From DASQDN01 sp963833675 (lineage in GTDB: Bacteria; Acidobacteriota; Terriglobia; Bryobacterales; Bryobacteraceae): a DNA stretch of 64,000 nucleotides. Location: assembly GCA_963833675.1 (NCBI GenBank), contig CAWHYW010000010.1, positions 124,001 to 188,000 of the forward strand. Direction: 5' to 3'. Shown in pieces: positions 53,811-62,112 of this stretch (its first letter is position 1; every line of letters begins with the position of its first letter). A program made the translations under genes and the position numbers. Under the pieces are notes generated by a model. The model was not told where the DNA came from. It saw only the letters and a program-made list of their open reading frames with translations, and did no database searches.

Positions 53811-55294
53811 CGGGAAAGTCGCAATACTTCGCTCGCGATTCTCTGGAACGCTTCCGCCATCTCCGCCGTGTCATTCGCATGAATGAATTGGCCATCCGGG
53901 AGTTCCGGATCGTCGGCATATATATTGCTTACGGGGTCGTTCGCCACTCGACGCATCAGCACGGGATCGACCGCTCCGAGTCCAATGACGAACGTCACAA
54001 CACCTAAGGAGGTGTTTAACTCTCTCGCGCGGACGCGTTGCGCTGCGTGGTCGATCAGATTACTGGAGGCGATGGTGATCGTCCGCGGACGGTCGATTCT
54101 AATGAAGCTCGGAAAATCCGGGGTCAAATCAGAATTGTTGGGATCGGTAGCCGGATTCGTCTCGCGGAAAGAGAGGTATTGATTCGGATAGCCACGAATC
54201 TGATTCAAGTTGTTATCTTTCTCGGGTATGTATCGAAGGTCCCTTCTGATTTGGTTCTCGGCGCTATTGAAGGAACAGCCCGATCGGTTTACACGTTGCT
54301 GGTTATAAGAACCGCTTGTAGGCCCTTGCGAGACCCACATTCCCCGTGTGTCTCCAGTAGCGTTTAAGTCTCCCATAGCCGCAATGACTCCGCTTATGTC
54401 TGCCGAACTGCTGCATGCCGAGGCGGGAATCGCGCATTGCGCTGCATTCCCGCAGTTCCCGTTGCGATAGCCGTACCGGCTTGGGGACGCCGCGGTCTTG
54501 ATCTTGAATGTTGCATCGATCCCGTTGGGAATACCGTCCGTAAACAATACGATGACATTCAGGGCTCCCGGTTCGCTGAGATTAACCAGTTGCTGATAAG
54601 CGCGCCAGTAGGCGGCCGCCATTGAGGTGCTGTCGACACAACTTAATCCGCCGATAATAGAAGCGACATTCGTGGAAGCGGATTTGAAATTGGCTGCCGG
54701 CGGAAAGGCCAGCACCGTGTTGCTGCCGAAATGAAGCAGACCGATCTTATCGCGTCCGTCGACAAATTTGTTCACGAAATCCGCCGCAGCCGTCTTCATT
54801 GGTCCGCAGGAACCCGAATCGTCCATGGACTTAGAGCGGTCCAGCACCATCATCAGGTTGACATTCCGTCTGGAAGCCGTCCCCGTGGCATTCACCGTCA
54901 CGTTGTTCACGCCCAGCATGCGCATGAAGTAGGTGTTCACTGTGGCTGAGCCCGTCGTCGTCACCGTCAGGACGTTATTTGTCGTGGTGGTCGGAATGTC
55001 GATCACCGGAACTCCGCGATTAGCTCCGAGAAAGTTGAGCGGAATATTGGCGTAGAAGAAGGATTGTGCCCGGTCTCTCGCGCTTGCCGCCTGTTGCGTC
55101 ATCGTCTGCCCGACGTTGAGATTGCGAGCTGCGGCCAACGAAGCGCCGTCGCATGCTGCAGACACTCGCGCCTTAACAACGTAGAGCACTGCCGCGTCAA
55201 TCGCGAGCCCGACCATCGGTATAAGAGCAATAGCCACTATCGCCATCAGGAGTATCGCAATGCCTTTTTCACGCCGGCATTTAGGAAATCGCAT
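53807..55294 (-). CDS. TadG-like protein with von Willebrand A domain
   Basis: 495 residues. The N-terminal pseudopilin-like segment KGIAILLMAIVAIALIPMVG precedes a Flp-associated TadG body, then a vWA domain with the MIDAS motif MMVLDRSKSMDDSG (D-x-S-x-S) and VIVLFTDGIPNG, and a second acidic site in FVIGLGAVDP. It is envelope-located and probably part of a tight-adherence (Flp) pilus or a secreted adhesin system. It is the last of three minus-strand tad genes, 10 bp after tadE2. The core ATPase tadA and pilin flp are not in this window. Confidence 0.85.
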   Translation of the reverse strand: MRFPKCRREKGIAILLMAIVAIALIPMVGLAIDAAVLYVVKARVSAACDGASLAAARNLNVGQTMTQQAASARDRAQSFFYANIPLNFLGANRGVPVIDIPTTTTNNVLTVTTTGSATVNTYFMRMLGVNNVTVNATGTASRRNVNLMMVLDRSKSMDDSGSCGPMKTAAADFVNKFVDGRDKIGLLHFGSNTVLAFPPAANFKSASTNVASIIGGLSCVDSTSMAAAYWRAYQQLVNLSEPGALNVIVLFTDGIPNGIDATFKIKTAASPSRYGYRNGNCGNAAQCAIPASACSSSADISGVIAAMGDLNATGDTRGMWVSQGPTSGSYNQQRVNRSGCSFNSAENQIRRDLRYIPEKDNNLNQIRGYPNQYLSFRETNPATDPNNSDLTPDFPSFIRIDRPRTITIASSNLIDHAAQRVRARELNTSLGVVTFVIGLGAVDPVLMRRVANDPVSNIYADDPELPDGQFIHANDTAEMAEAFQRIASEVLRLSR

Positions 55295-55304
55295 ATGTCT
55301 TTAC

Positions 55305-56012
55305 TCAGAAGAAGTTGTAAAAGTAGTAGCCGTTGATATTCAGATACGAAGGAAATAGATTGATTTCCGGGGCCCGGAAACAAGCTTCCGCTAAATACGT
55401 CACTTCGCCCGCCGCCAGATGCATCGGGGCCGATGGCACCTCGCCGTTGTTATCCGCGGCAGTGCCGAATGCAGACACAACGGCACTCGAATTGAGCACA
55501 TAGAAGTTCGCGGAATACGATCCATCCGCTTGAGGAGAACCGCCAACCGGCTGCCCGAATCCACTCGCGCGTAGCGACGAATTACCCACAACAACCCGTT
55601 TGGTGACGACAGCCTTATAACGATTAATGCACCGGCCGTCTCCCACGCCGTATCCGAGGCTGGCGCATTGCGAGTCGCCGACGCGCATAATCACCGAGAA
55701 GATCACTTCTCCGTTGCCATCGGTAAGAATGTTTCCCGATGTGTCGGTCATTCCAAGCCCGGTCGCGATTTTCCCAAGCACGCGTTGATAGGAGGTTTGG
55801 CTGAAGTCTGCTCCACGCACAAACATGCTGGCGGAACTCCTGCATACGCTGCTGACCTGCAAAAACCGCTGCAGTGCCAGGCCCACTGCCGCGGTTCCCA
55901 GAGTCAGCGGCAGGAACACCGTTGTCGCCAGGACAAACTCCAGCATGACGGCGGCGCCGCGCTGCGTCCGGCGCCTGTTGGAAGAGATGTTCTTTCGAAG
56001 AGGAGTACTCAT
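55305..56012 (-). CDS. TadE-like pseudopilin 2
   Basis: About 235 residues from ATG 56012 (MSTPLRKNISSNRRRTQRGA). The single hydrophobic helix VMLEFVLATTVFLPLTLGTA starts with the TadE-like …GAAVMLEF processing-site context (G|xxxxE). The long periplasmic part has Cys residues near SQCASLGYGVGDGRC. It is probably cleaved by a TadV/CpaA-type prepilin peptidase such as the one at 35 kb. In the given sequence this frame is open to the gene before; I judge the apparent fusion to be a missing base (see tadE1). Confidence 0.75.
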   Translation of the reverse strand: MSTPLRKNISSNRRRTQRGAAVMLEFVLATTVFLPLTLGTAAVGLALQRFLQVSSVCRSSASMFVRGADFSQTSYQRVLGKIATGLGMTDTSGNILTDGNGEVIFSVIMRVGDSQCASLGYGVGDGRCINRYKAVVTKRVVVGNSSLRASGFGQPVGGSPQADGSYSANFYVLNSSAVVSAFGTAADNNGEVPSAPMHLAAGEVTYLAEACFRAPEINLFPSYLNINGYYFYNFF

Positions 56013-56016
56013 ATCG

Positions 56017-56483
56017 TTACAGCGCAGGAGGTGTTTGTCCGGCGCCAGAGATTCCATCCGATCCGCGGAAGTCGCCCGAATTGTGAGATTCGCGCCACCC
56101 ATAGCCAGGCGCGTAATCCATACCCAGTTCTTCTGGGCCGATACAACAACGATATTGTCGGGCGAATTCGTCGACGTTACGGAAGGATTGCTCCCGCTCC
56201 AGAAGGTGACGCTGACATCCGTGTCGCGCAGGAGACCAACGGAGTTCGACACAACGACCTGCTTGATGGAGGCCACATGCCCGAGGCCACTCTGAGTGCT
56301 ATAGGTAATGGCGTAGCGCGCCCCTTCGCGCGCGGCATGCTCCAGGGTGGAACGCACCCATAGTGCCAGACATGTATCGATGATTCCGAAAATGAAAATC
56401 AGCAACGGAATCAGGACCAATCCCGCTTCGAAACCCGACTGCCCCTTCCTAGAGCCGAACATTCTATCTATTTGTGTGTCCAT
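56017..56483 (-). CDS. TadE-like pseudopilin 1 (one base probably missing)
   Basis: About 155 residues when restored. The segment GQSGFEAGLVLIPLLIFIFG has the G|xxxxE prepilin cleavage context and one helix, and the protein continues to RATSADRMESLAP. With the CC at 56039-56040 read as CCC the C-terminus becomes GQTPPAL followed by TAA (56017-56019), 4 bp before tadE2. As given, the frame instead runs on through DKHLLRCND into tadE2. It is the first gene of the tad set and its start faces a repeat-containing intergenic region. Confidence 0.75.
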
Positions 56484-56538
56484 CGCGACATAAATCTCGC
56501 GCCCCCGATGGGTATGACTCCATTACCGGCTCCTTCTT

Positions 56539-56574
56539 GTAGGTAAAACTACCCCCATTGGTAGGTAAATTTAC
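56539..56574. promoter_or_regulatory. Tandem 14-bp repeats with 22-bp spacing upstream of tadE1
   Basis: GTAGGTAAAACTAC (56539-56552) and GTAGGTAAATTTAC (56561-56574) match at 12 of 14 positions. They start exactly 22 bp apart, two helical turns. The inverted pair CTACC-N6-GGTAG (56549-56564) lies across them, and TACGTAG follows. The site sits 56-92 bp before the tadE1 start and just before the plus-strand gene at 56622, so it is a likely operator, perhaps for a NarL/FixJ-type regulator. Confidence 0.5.
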
Positions 56575-56621
56575 GTAGTTATATTGGTACGCTTTCGCAA
56601 CAATAAAGTGGTCCTTTGTAG

Positions 56622-57062
56622 ATGGATTTTGCCGAACAACAAGCCTGTCTATTGACCGGATCGGATCTGGAAGTCCAAACGGCTACAACAGTAATTGCTC
56701 TTGATCGGCTTAAGCGCGAGATCGCCGGGCTTTACTTGGAGCATGGGCCCGCTCTCCTGAGGTATGCCCGCGCAGTGATCGCCCTGCTTCATGTGGTTTG
56801 GGCCTGTTTGCATGGGGCCTTGCGTCAGCTTCCTTTCCCCGACTTGATGGCGGTCTACTTCCGGTATCTACCATTACCATCGCGGCATACTGCGTCATAC
56901 TGCGTCATCTCCCGCGAGTGGCTGCCGATTGCCTGGCTGATCTGGTATCCGGCTGAGGCGGCATACGCGATCGGGCCTGCTTACCTCGCGGAAGCGGTCG
57001 CAGTCGCGACACGTGTTGATCAACGATATCCGGCGGCTTGCAGTTCGAACAGTTCCGCGTAG
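56622..57062 (+). CDS. Hypothetical protein, possibly a degraded sigma-factor-like gene
   Basis: 146 residues. The N-terminal part IALDRLKREIAGLYLEHGPA then LLRYARAV resembles region 2.1 of ECF sigma factors (…I..LYE.HGPALLRYA…). The rest (LLHVVWACLHGALRQLPFPD and later WLPIAWLIWYPAEAAYA) has no sigma-like features and an odd composition. It could be a broken sigma gene or an unrelated hypothetical. The 3' end overlaps the convergent ABC exporter gene by 43 nt. Confidence 0.35.
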   Translation: MDFAEQQACLLTGSDLEVQTATTVIALDRLKREIAGLYLEHGPALLRYARAVIALLHVVWACLHGALRQLPFPDLMAVYFRYLPLPSRHTASYCVISREWLPIAWLIWYPAEAAYAIGPAYLAEAVAVATRVDQRYPAACSSNSSA

Positions 57063-58849
57063 CGGCCGCCGAGCGCCACGAGCTGCTCATGCGATCCCTC
57101 TTCCAATATCCGGCCGTGTTCGAGCACCAGAATCCGATCCGCCATCCGGACCGTCGAGAAACGGTGTGAGATCAAAACCGCCATTCGCCCCCGGGTGAGT
57201 TCGGAGAATCGCACGAAGACTTCGTATTCCGCCCGGGCATCCAGGGTAGCGGTTGGTTCGTCGAGGATAAGCACCTGCGCGTCCCGCATATACGCGCGAG
57301 CCAATCCGATCTTTTGCCATTGTCCGCCGGATAGGTCGACTCCGCCTTCGAATCTGCGTCCGAGCATCTGCTCATATCCGTGCGGAAGCGCGCTCACCAC
57401 CGAATCGGCGTAAGCCTTGCCTGCTGCCCGCTGAATACGCTCGTCATCGTCCAATGCTTCGATGCGTCCGAATCCGATATTCTCCGTGACACGCATGTCG
57501 TAGCGCATGTAGTCTTGGAAGATCACTCCGATTTCTTTACGAAGGTCCTCCACTCGATAGTCGCGAAGATCGACTCCATCGAGCAGGATCATTCCGTCAG
57601 TGGGATCGTAGAGACGAGCAAGCAACTTCACCAATGTGGTTTTGCCCGCGCCGTTCTCGCCTACGAGCGCGATTCGCTCGCCTGCGCCGAGGCGAAAGCT
57701 GACCCCGTCCAGCACAAGTTTCGATGATCCGGGATAAGCAAAGGATACATTGCGAAATTCGTATCCGTCACGAATCGGTCGCGGCGCCGGAATTGCGTTC
57801 GGTCCGGAGATGATAGAGGGCCGTGTGCGGAAGAAATCGAATAAGTCTTCAACAAACAACGCCTGCTCCGCGATACCAGAAAAACTGGAGAAGATCTGCT
57901 CGATGAGACCCCTGGAACGTGCGAACGCCCCGGTCAGAAACGTCAGATCACCTACCGTCAGGGTGCCGGAAAGCGCCCGGTACAGAATGTATGCGTATGC
58001 GGTGTAATATCCCGCCGTCGGCAGCAGATTGAGTAGGGTACCCGTGCCCGCGCGTTTGATGGCCAGAGTTCGATTGTCATTGTAGAAGCGGTCAAAAAGA
58101 ATTCGGGCTCGTTCCGTAAGATGGTCGCCGAGACCGAAAATCTTCACCTCTTTGGCGCTGGCGTTGCTCGCCCCTAGCATCCGCAGATAGTCGAGTTCCC
58201 GACGCTCCGGGGTCCATTGGTACAAAAGCGAGTAGGCCAACATGGCGAATTTCGTTTCGCCGAGAAACGGCGGAACCACGGCCGCGATCAAGAGCAGAAG
58301 CAGCCACGGAGCAAAGGCGATGATTCCGGCGGATAGCGATAGCAATGTGATCGCCTGTTGTGCCATTGACGCGAGACTCGCTAACATCCCGAGTCGGCTC
58401 GTGGTCTGCCGGCGAGCGCGCTCCATCTTGTCGTAAAAGACCGGATCTTCGAAGGACACCAGGTCGAGCTGCGTCGCGTGGGCCATCATTCGAAGATTGA
58501 CGTGGTTCGTGAAACGGTCGCCAAGCAAGCTGTCGCATAACGCCGTCGCCCGAGAGAGCGCATCGCTCAGGACAGCCAGCGCGACCTCAGCGCCGAGCAG
58601 CCACCAGATTCCTTCGGTTGCGGGAGCGCGGTGAGCGATAACGGCAACGACCTGGTCGACGATCAGCTTCGAGATCCACAGCATCGCCACCGGAAGGAGC
58701 GCCGCCACGAAGCGCAAAACAATGACGGACACGCTAAGCCATGGGCCGGTTTCCCACACCATTCGAAGCAGCGGCGGCACATTGCGAAGCGCTGAAATAC
58801 GCTCACGCCAGCCGGAGGTTTTAGGCTTCTTCGGCATGTGCGGATGCAT
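57020..58849 (-). CDS. ABC exporter, fused membrane and ATPase domains (MsbA-like)
   Basis: 609 residues. The N-terminal half has six hydrophobic helices (WLSVSVIVLRFVAALLPVAM, WWLLGAEVALAVLSDALS, and so on). The ATPase half has Walker A GENGAGKTT (near 398), Q-loop VIFQDYMRYDM, signature DLSGGQWQK (near 505), Walker B VLILDEPTATLD (near 530) and the switch His in LISHRFSTV. It is a homodimeric half-transporter of lipids, peptides or drugs. It diverges from the FG-GAP protein gene across 17 bp; an upstream in-frame ATG, four codons before the second Met, gives a start choice of MHPH or MPKK. Confidence 0.93.
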   Translation of the reverse strand: MHPHMPKKPKTSGWRERISALRNVPPLLRMVWETGPWLSVSVIVLRFVAALLPVAMLWISKLIVDQVVAVIAHRAPATEGIWWLLGAEVALAVLSDALSRATALCDSLLGDRFTNHVNLRMMAHATQLDLVSFEDPVFYDKMERARRQTTSRLGMLASLASMAQQAITLLSLSAGIIAFAPWLLLLLIAAVVPPFLGETKFAMLAYSLLYQWTPERRELDYLRMLGASNASAKEVKIFGLGDHLTERARILFDRFYNDNRTLAIKRAGTGTLLNLLPTAGYYTAYAYILYRALSGTLTVGDLTFLTGAFARSRGLIEQIFSSFSGIAEQALFVEDLFDFFRTRPSIISGPNAIPAPRPIRDGYEFRNVSFAYPGSSKLVLDGVSFRLGAGERIALVGENGAGKTTLVKLLARLYDPTDGMILLDGVDLRDYRVEDLRKEIGVIFQDYMRYDMRVTENIGFGRIEALDDDERIQRAAGKAYADSVVSALPHGYEQMLGRRFEGGVDLSGGQWQKIGLARAYMRDAQVLILDEPTATLDARAEYEVFVRFSELTRGRMAVLISHRFSTVRMADRILVLEHGRILEEGSHEQLVALGGRYAELFELQAAGYR

Positions 58850-58866
58850 GATGATATTCTCCTCCC

Positions 58867-59964
58867 GTGCTGCTCTTTATCCTGTTGATCGCAGTTCCGG
58901 CGTTTGCCCAGGAGTTTCGCGAACACACTATCGCAACCGGCCTGAAGGGCGGATACCAGGTTGTCGCCGCCGACATGAATCGCGACGGCAAGCCCGACCT
59001 GATCGCTCTGGCGAGCGGAATGCCCGATCTTGTCTGGTATGAAAATCCCACTTGGGAACGCCACGTAATCGCGGGTCCCTTTTCGCGAATGATCAATGTG
59101 GCTCCCTATGACATCGATGGCGACGGCATTCCGGAGCTGGCGCTCGCATACGAGTTCGCGAATGTCGCCAAGAACAGTCTGGGCGTGCTCGCAATCCTGA
59201 AATTCGAGAATGGGGCTTGGACTTCGAAGGAGGTCGATCGAGTTCCGACATCGCACCGGCTCCGGTGGGCGGATCTTTTTGGAACCGGCAAAAAGGTCCT
59301 GGTAAATGCCGTCCTGACCGCCGCTACCGCCGAGCCGCCTGGCTATGAAGGAGACACGCCCCTGTACTTCTACGACCCGAAAGATTGGAAGCGGCAGTCG
59401 ATCCCGGTTCAGAATCGCGGTGTAGTGCACGGCATATTCATCACAGACTGGAATAACGATAAGCACGAGGACGCTTTGACGGCCAGCTTCACCGGTATCG
59501 ATGCGCACGAATGGCACGGAAAGTGGAAGCGCGAACACATCAGCGATGGCGCGCCGGAGCCGTGGCCTAAGAGCGGTTCCAGCGACATCGCTGCCGGCTT
59601 TTTCGGTAAGAAGCGGTTCCTCGCAGCAATGGAGCCGTGGCACGGAAACACAGTCGCTGTGTATACGGGACATCACCGTGATGTAATCGATACGGCTCTC
59701 GTGGATGGACACACGATTACGACAGGCGACCTGGATGGAGATGGGAAAGACGAGATCATCGCCGGTTGCCGTCAGGGGCCGAAGGCCGTGTACATTTACA
59801 AGTTCGACGGCGCCAAATGGAGTAAGCGGACGCTGGACGAGGGCGGCATGGCCGCAGCAGCCTGCACTGCCACGGACTTGAACGGAGACAAACGTGTCGA
59901 CGTGATCTGCATCGGATCGGCCACGCAGAACCTACGCTGGTACGAGAACGTTCCGGCACGTTAA
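58867..59964 (+). CDS. Secreted FG-GAP/VCBS repeat protein
   Basis: 365 residues from a GTG start. It has a short signal peptide (LLFILLIAVPAFAQEF) and a beta-propeller of FG-GAP-like repeats with Ca-binding loops: VVAADMNRDGKPDLIALASG, YDIDGDGIPELALAYEF, TGDLDGDGKDEIIAGC and TDLNGDKRVDVICIGS. Similar exported propellers in acidobacteria are of unknown function and may bind or modify carbohydrate. It starts 17 bp from the divergent ABC exporter start. The GT2 gene follows within 8 bp. Confidence 0.85.
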   Translation: MLLFILLIAVPAFAQEFREHTIATGLKGGYQVVAADMNRDGKPDLIALASGMPDLVWYENPTWERHVIAGPFSRMINVAPYDIDGDGIPELALAYEFANVAKNSLGVLAILKFENGAWTSKEVDRVPTSHRLRWADLFGTGKKVLVNAVLTAATAEPPGYEGDTPLYFYDPKDWKRQSIPVQNRGVVHGIFITDWNNDKHEDALTASFTGIDAHEWHGKWKREHISDGAPEPWPKSGSSDIAAGFFGKKRFLAAMEPWHGNTVAVYTGHHRDVIDTALVDGHTITTGDLDGDGKDEIIAGCRQGPKAVYIYKFDGAKWSKRTLDEGGMAAAACTATDLNGDKRVDVICIGSATQNLRWYENVPAR

Positions 59965-59972
59965 ACTGAGGG

Positions 59973-60986
59973 TTGTCACCACCCATCGCTACGGTTGTGG
60001 TCCCCACACTCGCAGCGGATTCTGCGCTGACGGACTGCCTGCGATCGCTCGAGCAGCAATCGCGAAGGGACTTCGACGTGATCGTGGTGGATAACAGTGG
60101 ATCGGGGCGGGCCCGGAGCCTTTTGGCCAAGGGGTGCTCCGCGCGAATCATCGAGAACACCTCGAATGTCGGGTTTGGCGCTGCCGTGAATCAGGGAATT
60201 GAAGCTTCTCGAATCTCCTTATGTCATCACACTAAATGATGATGCCGTCGCGTGCCCGACGTGGATCGCTGCGCTCGTCCGCGCGGCGGAGCAGCGCCCG
60301 GATGCCGGAATGCTGGCTTCGCAGGTGCGACTGCAGGGCACGGAATTGCTCGACTCGGCCGGCATGTTGATTTGCGGAGATGCGAGCAGCAAGCAGCGCG
60401 GTCATGGCGAGCCTGCACAGGCGATATTGTGAAACGCGCGAAGCACTCTTCCCCAGCGGTTCCGCCGCGCTGTATCGTCGGAAGATGTTGGAGGAGATCG
60501 GCGGCTTCGATGACGAATTCTTTCTTTACTGTGAGGATACGGATCTGGGATTGAGAGCCCTTTGGGCAGGGTGGAAGTGCTTTTACGTCGCGGACGCGAT
60601 CGTGGAACATCGCTATTCGCACTCGGCTGGCCGTGCCTCGGCTTTGAAGGCTTACCTGGTTGAACGAAATCGCCTCTATGTCGCGATCGAAGAATTTCCC
60701 TGCTCGCATGCTGCTAAAAGTTCCGTTGGTATCGCTTCAACGGTACTTTTGGCACTTGTCACTTCTCTCACAAGGACAAGGCAAGGCCGCCGAGTTCGCA
60801 AGTGAAGGCAGTGGCGCGCGGCTCGCCTGGTTCGTGATCCGCGCTCATTTCGCAACCGCGCTGGCCTTGCCGTCACTGGTGTCTAAGCGGCGCAGCATCC
60901 GATCACGCGCGAAGATCGGCGCCGGTGAGTTCAATCGGTTGTTGCGCGAGCACTGGATCACGCCCAAGCAGGTGGCCGCGCATTGA
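59973..60986 (+). CDS. Family 2 glycosyltransferase, rhamnosyl-transferase-like (three frameshifts)
   Basis: Restored to about 336 residues from a TTG start. The GT-A motifs are clear once the frames are joined: TVVVPTLAADSALTDCLRSL, FDVIVVDNSGSG, NTSNVGFGAAVNQGIEAS, then (shift near 60206-60212) SPYVITLNDDAVACP with the D-x-D as NDD, RLQGTELLDSAGMLICGD, (shift near 60427) YCETREALFPSGSAALYRRK, MLEEIGGFDDEFFLYCEDTD, (shift near 60690) NFPARMLLKVPLVSLQRYFW. Each shift is an extra single base. It is a cytosolic, membrane-associated glycan-assembly enzyme and the first gene of the operon to the right. Confidence 0.85.
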
Positions 60987-61711
60987 CGATTAAACCAACC
61001 GACCGCGGGCTGCTGGTGCTGATTCCCTGCCTGAATGAGCAGGGCTCGATTGGGCGCGTCGTGTCGGATGTTCGCCGGGTGCTGCCCGACGTTCCGGTCC
61101 TGGTTGTAGACGACTCTTCCGGAGATGGGACCGCAGCAGTCGCCAAGGCGGCCGGCGCGCACGTACTCTCGCTTCCGCATCACCTTGGGCTTGGCGGCGC
61201 AGTGCAAGCCGGCTATAAGCTCGCATTCGAGTTAGGGTTCCGATACGTGATTCGTGTAGATGGGGATGGTCAGCACTTAGCCGAGGACATCCCGCGCGTC
61301 TTCAACGTGCTTCTGAATTCGGGATCGCAGATGGTGATCGGCTCCCGCTATATCGAGAAACAGGGCAACTACACAAGCACTCTCCGGGCGTTGGGGATCG
61401 TAGCCTTCCGCACCGTCCTGCGACCGATTTTGGGGAAATGGGTATATGACCCGACGTCGGGTTTTGTGGGAGTGAATCGCGAAGCGCTTGCCTTGTTTAG
61501 CCGAAGCTTCCCATTAGAATATCCGGAGATTGAGGCGCTGGTCGTGTTGCAGCGCAAGGCATTTCGGTTCGAAGAGATTCCGTGCAGAGTGCGGCAGCGG
61601 CAGGCAGGACGCAGTTCCATCACAGCAAGCAAGTCGATCTACTACATCATTCACGTTTTGCTGGGTGTTTTCATCAATATCCTGAAGTTTGAAGGCAGGA
61701 GGAAGAGGTAA
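60983..61711 (+). CDS. Family 2 glycosyltransferase, polyprenol-phosphate type
   Basis: 242 residues. The TTG start overlaps the previous stop (TTGA). Motifs are LLVLIPCLNEQGSIGRVVSD, LVVDDSSGDGT, HLGLGGAVQAGYKLAFELG and IRVDGDGQHLAEDIP (D-x-D), with DPTSGFVGVNREAL. The pattern resembles dolichol/undecaprenyl-phosphate sugar synthases and ArnC-like enzymes, but without C-terminal membrane helices apart from ISIYYIIHVLLGVFIN-like hydrophobic residues. It probably supplies a lipid-linked sugar to the TMTC-like protein two genes on. Confidence 0.9.
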   Translation: MTIKPTDRGLLVLIPCLNEQGSIGRVVSDVRRVLPDVPVLVVDDSSGDGTAAVAKAAGAHVLSLPHHLGLGGAVQAGYKLAFELGFRYVIRVDGDGQHLAEDIPRVFNVLLNSGSQMVIGSRYIEKQGNYTSTLRALGIVAFRTVLRPILGKWVYDPTSGFVGVNREALALFSRSFPLEYPEIEALVVLQRKAFRFEEIPCRVRQRQAGRSSITASKSIYYIIHVLLGVFINILKFEGRRKR

Positions 61712-61713
61712 AA

Positions 61714-62112
61714 ATGGACAGACCTCTTCTGGTCCTTGGCGGATTCAGTATCGCCCTGTTGCTCTTAGTGCTATCGTCGGTTCGCCGCGAGCACATCCGC
61801 GTTGAGTACTCGGTAAGTTGGATCGTTGCTGCCGGGGTACTCATGTTGGTGTCCTTCAATCGCTCGCTAGTGATCTGGCTGGCGCGGATGATGGGTATTG
61901 AGTATGCGCCTCTGGTCGTGATCGTGATCATGTTCGGCGCATTTCTGCTGGTACTTTTTCGTCTCTCACGACGGATCTCCGAGTTGAAGGACAACAATAT
62001 CGCCCTCGCGCAGAGACTTGCCATACTGGAATATCAATACAAATCGAGTCATGAAGAGCAGCGCGAAACAAGCGAAGTCAAGCCGGAAAATCGAGACCGC
62101 AAAGGCGATTGA
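61714..62112 (+). CDS. DUF2304 membrane protein
   Basis: 132 residues starting 2 bp after the GT2 stop. It has three hydrophobic segments (LLVLGGFSIALLLLVLSSVR; VSWIVAAGVLMLVSFNRSL; APLVVIVIMFGAFLLVLFRL) and a C-terminal coiled coil (LKDNNIALAQRLAILEYQYK) with a charged tail. DUF2304 proteins are regular companions of polyprenol-phosphate GT2 genes and may anchor or regulate them at the membrane. It overlaps the next gene by 62 nt. Confidence 0.85.
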   Translation: MDRPLLVLGGFSIALLLLVLSSVRREHIRVEYSVSWIVAAGVLMLVSFNRSLVIWLARMMGIEYAPLVVIVIMFGAFLLVLFRLSRRISELKDNNIALAQRLAILEYQYKSSHEEQRETSEVKPENRDRKGD

